From contig CM030938.1 of the NCBI GenBank assembly GCA_018136815.1, positions 4,545,724 through 4,609,723 of the forward strand: a stretch of DNA of 64,000 nt, read 5' to 3'. Of this stretch, positions 56,826 through 64,000 are shown piece after piece (the first letter of the stretch is position 1; each line of letters starts with the position of its first letter). A model generated the notes under the pieces. That model searched no databases. It saw only the letters and a list, made by a program, of their open reading frames with translations, and was not told the origin of the DNA. The position numbers and the translations under genes are program-made. The DNA is from Isochrysis galbana (taxonomy: Eukaryota > Haptophyta > Isochrysidales > Isochrysidaceae).

Positions 56826-57105
56826 ACGCAGGGCACAACAAGTGACAAGTGTTGACATGTTGAGACGCACTTCCACTTGTCGTTGTTGCGGTTGCTGGTT
56901 GCTGATTTTGCTTGCTTTAGTGGGCAGCGCGGCAGCGCGCGCGAGGAAATGCGCGGTCAAATGACAAAATGCCTATCGGGACACGCGCGGCCCCGCGCAG
57001 GTGGCACGCGCAGGCGACGCGCAGCGCGCAACGTGAGCGTCGGCCGGTCGGTCGCGCGCAGCGAGTGCGAGTGCGGCGAGCAGCCGGTCCACGGCCGCGA
57101 CAGAG

Positions 57106-57292
57106 TGACTATAAAATTCTGGCTAAAATACTCGCGAATAGATTGAAGACGGTAATCGGAAACATAATCTCGAAAGACCAACTAGGTTTCGTACCTAAAC
57201 GCCTGATAGGAGAGGCCACCCACCTCCTGCAACTAACGCAAGCATACCTAGACGAAACGGGCGAGCCCGGACTACTCTTAGCCCACTTATGA
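57106..57292 (+). mobile_element. LINE reverse-transcriptase fragment
   Basis: A 60-codon frame with the signature DYKILAKILANRLKTVI, DQLGFVPKRLIGEA and a YLDETGEPGLLLA stretch, i.e. the first third of the non-LTR reverse-transcriptase domain (finger motifs preceding the catalytic AFD/YADD). It is cut off just where the first catalytic aspartate would be. 56826-57105 between this and the ORF1 piece shows no element homology. Confidence 0.8.
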
Positions 57293-58480
57293 AAGTAGGT
57301 TGGGAGGGCAAATGACGGATGACGGGCATGTGAAACGGACGGGAAAGTGGTTCGGAACGCGACTTGGAGGGACGGAGAGTGTAGGAAGGGCGCGGCGAGC
57401 AGATACCGCTTGCTTATGGCTCGTATGGACTCGTGGACTCGAAAGGAAGACTTAGAAGACTCGGGGCTTGAGGTACTCAGGGGGCTGCAGGTCACCAACA
57501 GGCGATACAGCGGCTGAAAACACACAGATCAACACTCTGCACTCAAACACTAACACTAACAGGCCGGAATCATACGTTAAACGAACCCCCTCTGATGAGC
57601 AGAACCAAGAGCGCTCACCAGAAAAAGAAGAGAGAGAGAGAGAGAACGAGGACTCAAGGGTCAAAACATAATTCGGACTCCGGCTCGGACTATGGAGTAA
57701 AATCCGGTGCCCTCGCGAGTCCTGCCTCGAGTCTCGCGGGGCAGCGCCGAAGGACGCTGAAGGACTCTGAAGGACGCTGAAGGACGCGCTGCGGGACACC
57801 GCTGAAAGACACCACCGCTGAAGGACGCGGAGGGGCGCTGAGGGACGCTGGGATACGCTGAGGGACGCTGGGAAACGCTGAGGGACGCGCTGGGGGACTT
57901 TCGCGCCGGGGGGGTGAGGGAAGAGAACACGGCGTCTCAACGCGCGGACGCGGAAGAGAACCGCCGTCTCGGCGCGCGAAGAGGGGGGGAAGCGGCGGAG
58001 GGGGGAAGGAAATCTGCGGCGGAGGGGGGGGGGGGACAGCGGAGGGGGAGGGGAGGGGAACAGCGAAGGGGGGGGGAGACTGCAGAGGGGGTGAACCGCA
58101 GAAGGGGAGGGAGGAAATGCAAAAATTGGGGGGGGGAGGGCAGTTCTGTTACCTGCATCTCTTACCTTAAACGCGTGGACAATTACCGTAACGCGGTAAA
58201 AATAAAACTCAAATCTTCGTATTTCGGGACGAAAATCGGCGGACTAGGACTGGAGCCCAAGTAGAATCCGAATCTGCACCCCTTGCGTGACCACGACGAA
58301 CATAGAAGGCGATATATAGCGAGGGAGGCACGTGCTCATGCCGAAATATTCATGCCGAGAGGCCTGAATACAACACAGCGTAGCAGCGTAGCAGCAGCAA
58401 CAGGAGGAGCAGCAACAGCAGTATTGGATGGAGCTCACTACTCCCGATTAAATTCCAACGTTTATATTCAACATACATTC
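57293..58480. repeat. 10-bp minisatellite and G-rich purine tracts
   Basis: 57725-57900 is an imperfect array of CTGAAGGACG / CTGAGGGACG units (period about 10). 57980-58140 is strongly G-rich with several runs of six or more G on the plus strand. 58395-58420 has CAGCAGCAACAGGAGGAG triplets. No gene supported. Confidence 0.6.
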
Positions 58481-58486
58481 TCTCAA

Positions 58487-59619
58487 CTATCAGTAAACTG
58501 ATAGGGTCATGGAGCGCGCGCCGCCTCCCGCCCTCGCTGCCGCGGCCCTCGCCGCGATGGACGAAGCTTTCATGGACACGCCGATGTCGCCGAAGCGACC
58601 ACGCCAAGATGACCCCCCTAGCCAGGTGGGCACAGGAGTCAGCGGCCCCCGCCCGCGCATCACCGAGAACAGCGAGCCCCAAGCCTGCATGTTGGGAGGG
58701 TTTCCGGCTGCCGTGGCTCAACGAGCGCACGCAGACGCGTCGAGCGGGCGCGGGCAGGGCCACCAAGCCCAGCCCTACCCCCTCCGCCCGTGCAGCAGCT
58801 CCATATCACAAGGAGGCCGCAGCGCGGCCTCCTGTGGCTTGAGGATGAGTGGCGCGGCGCGGCGCGGCGCGCATCCTGTTACTTCATCTCACGCTAAAAG
58901 ATACCAAAGGGGGCCACTGACCACACAAGGCACACTAATAGTATCACGCGCAGATCAAACACACACACGGGGGGATTGCGTAGGAGACTCACACAAGCGA
59001 ACAAGGAGAGAAGGGGGGAGATCGCGGCTCGACTCATGCGGCCCTTTTCCCCTCCTCATCCCAATATAAGTTCTAGGGTGCACACCACGCAAAACCACCC
59101 GTGACAGTCTCGATTGGGCATCGCGCATCCTCGACGCTGTTCAGCAGGGAAATTACATATCGGTAGGCCCCTTTCTTAAGTCGTGGGAAAAGATTTCTGA
59201 GTGGACGAGATCAAGACTAATACATACCACTTTCGACTATATGAACCTTCTTAGAAAACAAGCGAAGACTCCGCCCCCGGCTCCAGAGGAGCAAGAGATA
59301 GTCCCTCAGGAAGCAAGAAGATCCGGACGCACACGATCTAGGCGAGATCCTAGTGGATATAGACCATAACTTTTATCTGCGCCGAAGAGGCGACTACCAC
59401 AAAGTCCAGCTCAATGTCATGGGAGAGCCCCACATCCACGAGCGGATTAGCCCCCAACTACTGCCCGACGAACTATACACCCCGCTGAAGTGGGGACGTG
59501 CATACGACGGCCCGGCGGAAACGGCGTACCCGTTACCTCAAGAATACATGCTAAACGGCACGCGTACAACACTAGAGGATGTAAGTGTCAGGGACTTGAC
59601 TAAAGCGTTCCTGACGAGG
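58487..59619 (+). mobile_element. Deleted LINE, family (iii), interrupted by a Ty3/gypsy element
   Basis: Hairpin box CTATCAGT-AA-ACTGATAG (58487-58504), then GGTC, then ATG at 58509 (MERAPPPALAAAALAA). After ORF1 the sequence moves into DSLDWASRILDAVQQGNY (about 59101) and from about 59310 into the ORF2 C-terminal part, DPDAHDLGEILVDIDHNFYL, homologous to 33304-34270. It breaks at about 59619 inside the segment LEDVSVRDLTKAFL, where the Ty3/gypsy RNase H sequence begins in the opposite direction. The junction therefore dates the gypsy piece as later than, or rearranged with, the LINE. Confidence 0.7.
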
Positions 59620-62600
59620 GTGAAGTGGCGACCCCAAAGATAAGGCCTCCAATTTCGGATCGATTCTAGCGCTGCTAGAAGTTCGATTTCAGTAACTGTC
59701 CAATGGCGCTCAGCCGGACTCAAACTACGACCGTAGTATGCAACAACGCGCTCTCTCCCTTCGTCGTCTTTCTGAGCAAGGACGCCGGCGATGCCGAGCT
59801 TGCTAGCACCGTCGGTCTTAACGAGGAAAGGACGGTCGTCTCGAGGAGGTGCGAGTACGGGTTCTTCACAGATAGCTTGCTTGAGATCTTCGATAGCCTG
59901 GCGACAGGCTTCTGTTTGCGACTCGACCGGGACATCGCACCCTTTCCGCGTGAGAGCGGCTAACGGCGCTGCACGGATCGCAAAACGGCGTATAAAACGG
60001 CGGTAGTACGAGCACAGTCCAAGGAAAGAACGGACGGCTTCGATAGAGTTGATTCGGGTAGGGTCGATTTTCGAGACGGCTTCCACTTTCTTGGGATCCA
60101 TCCGAAGACCTTCACGCGAAACAACGTGGCCGAGATATTCAGCCGAGGTGGCAAAGAAAACGCATTTCGACATCTTGCAAGTGAGGCCCGCCCAGATGAG
60201 ACGTTCCAAGACAAGATCAAGACGGTGTAACATTTGTTGGAATGACGACTCTTCCCTGGCCTGCAGCGAGTCACCTACGCCTGTCGACCAGGCGCCGACA
60301 TCATCCAAGTATGGCATACAAATCTCCCATGCCAGCCCACCGAGAACGGCGTCCATGAGGCGGCACATATACGAGGGACCGGATTGAACACCAAAAGGCA
60401 AGTAATTGAACTCGTACTTGCCGCGATGAGTAGTGAACGCGGTGATATGTTTATCGGACTCTTTGATCGGTATACCCCAGAAACCAGATGCCAGGTCCAG
60501 GGTGCAAAGGAATAGAGAATCAAGGTTGCCTTGGCCGGACGACAATCGGTCGATGGCTTCTACCGTGAGGGGAAGAGGGCTGTCCTCTAGACGAAGCTTG
60601 GAGTTGACGTCGCGATAATCTACGCAGAAACGTACGGAGCCATCCTTCTTAGTGACTAGCACGACTCGAGAGGCCCACGACGAATTTGATTTCCTAATGA
60701 TGCCCGCGGACTCCATCTTGCAAACTTCGTCCTCTATGATCTTCTCACCCTCTCGTCCAACTCTAGACGGTGCGTGGCGGTGAGCTTCGGCTCCAGGGTT
60801 GAGCGGTAGCTCTACCTCCATCACGTGAGTGTGATTCGGGTTGGTCGGGTCAATTGCGAAAGCAGCGATACGTCGGGCCAGTAGACGACGAACTTGTTCA
60901 CGTTGGGGCATCGAGAGACGGCCTTCGGGGTCGATCTTGGCTGCCTCGAGGAGCTTACGCTGGTCCTCGTCGAGCGACTCAATCACATCCGGCGAGTTAA
61001 CGGCCCCGACGCGGCGATATGTTCCAGCGTGAATTTTGAATCGAACCTGTAGCGAAGCTACAGGATGGAACGACGGAAGGTGTAGAGGTTTGGGGTCAGT
61101 GTTGACCACCGTAACCGCGATGGTGTGGTCGGAGTTCGACCTCTCTACTTGGGGAATGACGAGAGGAGAGCTATCGATCGTTTCACGCGTAGGGAGTCGG
61201 TCCACGAGCATGGCGCAGTCTTCGTGTTCTCGAAGAGCTAGCGGAATTCGGACGTGAAACGTTGCCCGATGATAGGCCGGGATCGTGATAGGTTCGTGGG
61301 TGTATAGGAGGTACTCGGAGCCACATGATGCCGGCGCTTTGGCGGCAAACTCATCGGCCGTGCTGAAGAGAGGCTCGGTGACTAGCTGGTTGTCGTTTTT
61401 GGTGGCCTGCGGCCCTCGGAAGAAGTCAGTCGTGATTGGGTTCGCGGAGGTCGGACAGACCTGTGCACAAGTCATGCTGACAGGGACCACCGCTATCGGT
61501 GACGTCGAGACGCGAAAGATCGGCGGAGCGTCGGGGCTTGGACTGCCATTAACCTCAAGAGGAGCCACCGTGGATGGAGCACCGAGGGTGATAGAGCCGT
61601 CCGTGCTGTCGGAGGCGAGCTGAATCGAAGCGGCGTGCGTAGCTAAGAAGTCGTTCCCGAGCAGCAGCATCGGGTTGCCTTCAATCACCATGAACGTATG
61701 ACGAAAGAGAAATCCACCGACGGAGAAAACGATCCGAGCCTTGCCTCGCGTGATAAGAGGTAGGCCGTCTGGGCCATGGAGCGGTGTCACTACGGCTTGC
61801 GGCAGCCGCTCGACGCATGCGTCGTTGGGTAGGCTGGACAAGAGGGAAGTGGTCACGACCGACGGGCCAGCTCCGGTGTCAGCGAGGGTGCTGTTGACCG
61901 TGAGAGCGGAGTCGGCCAAGATTACTCCTTCTTTGCCGGTAGCCTCGCCGGAGCGGCAGACCATCAGGTCTCGAACATATAGGCAATGCCTTGGGTAGGC
62001 AGATGGTAGGGTATCCACGACGCTCTCCGGTCGGTGCGTGGTCACGTGTGCGATGGTGTCGGACGGGGACGGGGTTGGTCGACAGCGTGGTTGCTCGGGT
62101 GAATTCGTCGTCAAAGTAGTCGTCGTCTCTTCGGGTACTCCGACTGCCGCTATCGTGGCAGAGAGCCTAGAGGCGTCGTCCTCGTTGGTAGCGGTACAGG
62201 GTGATAGCTTGGGACTAGTGTATCCCAGGCCTCTCTTGTCGGTGGGGTGCCTCGGGTGGTCGGACATCCTTTCCCAGTCTTTCTCGAGACGAGCTTGGGC
62301 TTCTGTCTTGGGTCTTCGAACTAATGAAGCTAGCTCTTCGGCGCGGATGCCTTTGGCTTCCACGAACTCGATCGGCGCTCGGACGGCAGCGGCGAGGTCG
62401 GATTCCTCGACGGCGCCTCGTCCGGCTAGAGCTTGCGATCTTATTTCGTCAGCGGTTTCGAGCGTGACGTTGGACCATTTCTGGTCCCCGTTCACTCCGA
62501 ATGATTGCCATTGTTGGCGCCGCTTCCGGAGAGTCGTCGGCGTCGTCGGACGTGGCGAGCTCGCGCGTGCCGGAGGCGGGGCGGTCCATGGAGAGAATGG

Positions 62601-64000
62601 GTCGTGGAAAGTAGACTCGGAGGCGTAGAGTGGCGTGTCGTTGTCGTGGTTATCGTGGGTTTCTTTTTGGTCCTCGTGGTTGTCTGACTCGGGAGTAGCT
62701 GGACGGGAAACAACGGGGTCGGAAGAAACTTCACTAGTTTCCCTCCCCCTCTCATAACGATGAAGAGCCGACCACGGCTCGTAGGCGGTAGCCTCGGTTG
62801 AGCTAAGTGAAGGCCGGTCCAATAGGCTGCGCCGCGCGCAAGCGAGTAGCCCTAACGCGGACAATATCTTCGTCGATGGCTGGTCTCGCTGTTGGCTCAA
62901 ATGTCGAAGAAGAACAGGCATCCAATGGATCGCCATCGCTCCAGCTACACCGACGTAGGTGCGGCTGCGCAGAGCGCCACGGTGCGGTGAAGGAGACAGA
63001 TTAGCCATGGCTGACTCACGGCCATCCACGACGCAGGTTGGCTGAAGGGGCGGCAGCCCTTTGGTGAGGTACAACCCGGTGGCTTTCTGGTGTCCAGTGC
63101 CGTGCTCCCATGGTTGGACGAATTGGGTCGGGGTCAACCCCCCGACTAAACGGCGAGCTTCCGCATGCATCCGAGGGTTCTCGACCGCTACAAACGGAGC
63201 AGTGGCAGAGGCCATTGACTTGAAGACGCGGGCGGCCGACTCAAGAGCGGCACGACGTCCGGGTTCTCGTGAAAGCCATTGGCTGCTGACGGCGGAGAGG
63301 TACGTGCAGGGCGGGTGGGCGATGACTAGGTCCCAACCTAGGTTTTGGACATGAAGCGCGTCGCCTTGGAAGTGGGGCACGTTGTCAATCTCGGAAGGAT
63401 ATAAATCGCACGTAGCTACATCAGCTCCGGCGAGTAGGAACATGGAGGAGACGACGCCGCTAGTCTCACCAACGACGAGAACTCGTGGGGCGTGACAGCC
63501 AGAAGTCAACCCGTCTTGGACTTGTTGACTCGTCTTCGTGAGCTCCGCGCAAAGCTCATCGAAGTGCTTGGGTAGCGCGGCGGCAGGCGAGGCTAGGGTG
63601 CCGTTGCGAGGCCGGCGAAGCTCTTGGGCTGCCTCCGTGAGGTGCCGAGGTAATACCACCGTAGAGCCGCTCGCTCGTGCACGAAGAGATGCGAGAGCGT
63701 GGAGAGCGGGTGACGGGGTATCATCACGGGTGCCGACATCGGAGTTGTTTCGAGAGGAATCGAAGGACTGGATCGCGGACGCATTGATCGCTGCCACGCG
63801 CATGATGGCGGTGGCAGTGGTATCGAGAGGCAGGCAGTGCTTGGAGGCTGCGACCGGTGGCCGCGGCGACGTAGGACGAATGGAAGTAGACTCGGATATC
63901 GACGACGTGGAGACAGGCTCGGAGGACGGGATTGACGAACAAACTCGGAGAGGTGGGGTGTCGGATTGCGGCGACGGACGCCGCGGCCGCGAGACCACCG
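59620..64000 (-). mobile_element. Ty3/gypsy polyprotein carrying a cytosine-DNA-methyltransferase-like domain (partial)
   Basis: One open minus frame of about 1460 codons enters from the window edge and is cut at 59620. Counting from 63998: residues 172-330 hold a C5-methyltransferase-like domain of the phage type (VLVVGETSGVVSSMF as motif I, AHPPCTYL with Cys231 as motif IV, VENP 272-275 as motif VI, HQKATGLYL and GLPPLQPT). Residues 700-795 are an aspartic protease (LADTGAG at 706; LLLGNDFL). About 1060-1300 is reverse transcriptase (RFCVDYRDVN, LDLASGFW, YLPFGVQSGP, catalytic YLDD 1230-1233). 1390-1460 is RNase H (KTDGASK, EIELLA). No gag is visible; residues 330-690 are low-complexity and helical. 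Integrase and the 3' LTR are missing because the element is truncated into a LINE. Protease, RT and RNase H motifs are intact and the frame is unbroken, so the copy is young. Confidence 0.88.
63011..63485 (-). CDS. Cytosine-C5 DNA methyltransferase-like domain within the polyprotein
   Basis: The domain follows the order of phage and bacterial m5C methyltransferases: an SAM-binding glycine motif (GETSGVV), an acidic strand end (ATCDLYPSE), a DALHV segment, DLVIAHPPC (the Cys attacks cytosine C6), VAVENP (the Glu contacts the base) and a substrate-side segment with QPWEHGTGHQKAT. All core residues are present, so it may be catalytically competent. No target-recognition domain of ordinary length follows. 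It is fused in frame upstream of the retroelement protease. Alternatives: an inactive relic used only for nucleic-acid binding. Confidence 0.75.

Noticed and set aside
59538-59619. C-terminal 25 codons of the gypsy frame as part of RNase H
   Set aside because: They are the antisense of the LINE ORF2 segment read through the junction, not RNase H sequence.

Overview
This window looks like nuclear DNA from a GC-rich microalga or related protist. A haptophyte is my best guess, not a proven assignment. The reasons are densely intron-split protein genes with very short introns, splice donors that are mostly GTGCG/GTGAG plus at least two GC-AG introns, long CT/GA microsatellites, and heavy retroelement load. 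A run of N at 38651-38750 marks an assembly gap. Nothing suggests a bacterial, plasmid or phage replicon: there are no operons and no ribosome-binding sites.

Eight genes could be rebuilt from exons by hand, with reading phase kept across every junction proposed (two have an unresolved 5' end). They are: (1) a two-exon membrane protein with repeated Cys motifs and Pro/Ala linkers (6219-7899, +); (2) a nine-exon, 612-residue protein joining a RING finger, a TRAF-type zinc finger, TPR repeats and a C-terminal J domain (11209-14707, -); (3) an eight-exon serine carboxypeptidase (17719-20300, -); (4) a four-exon acyl-protein-thioesterase-like hydrolase (26768-28293, -); (5) a single-exon ArfGAP (30169-31113, +); (6) a four-exon pirin (35315-36675, -); (7) a lipoxygenase-family enzyme (40938-43422, +); (8) a nine-exon membrane glycosyltransferase of family GT2 (52586-55682, +). 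A two-exon metallo-beta-lactamase-fold-like protein (47772-48616, +) and several orphan exons complete the host set. The genes do not form one pathway. They are housekeeping or secretory genes separated by repeats.

The rest is repeats. Region by region: 1-1410 CT-rich DNA and two opposed heptamer arrays; 3.0-6.1 kb proline-coding repeats, retroelement 5' pieces and CT-rich DNA; 9.0-10.2 kb a LINE 5' region with 67-bp tandem units; 15.0-16.9 kb two more LINE ORF1 copies; 21.5-25.4 kb a 204-bp satellite with an 816-bp higher-order duplication; 28.8-29.4 kb and 31.1-34.6 kb dispersed repeats and a deleted LINE; 38.0-40.15 kb (CT)n; 44.6-46.5 kb a broken ankyrin exon followed by a LINE ORF2 end; 48.9-51.9 kb LINE ORF1 copies, AGTTAACT-rich DNA and a small inverted-repeat element; 56.2-59.6 kb LINE copies; 59.6-64.0 kb a Ty3/gypsy polyprotein.

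The most interesting object is that Ty3/gypsy polyprotein (59620-64000, -, running off the window). Upstream of protease, reverse transcriptase and RNase H, in one uninterrupted frame, it carries a domain with the motifs of a phage-type cytosine-C5 DNA methyltransferase. The second is a shared layout of the LINE families: three different short hairpins each sit 4-5 nt upstream of an ATG that begins Met-Glu-Arg-Ala.
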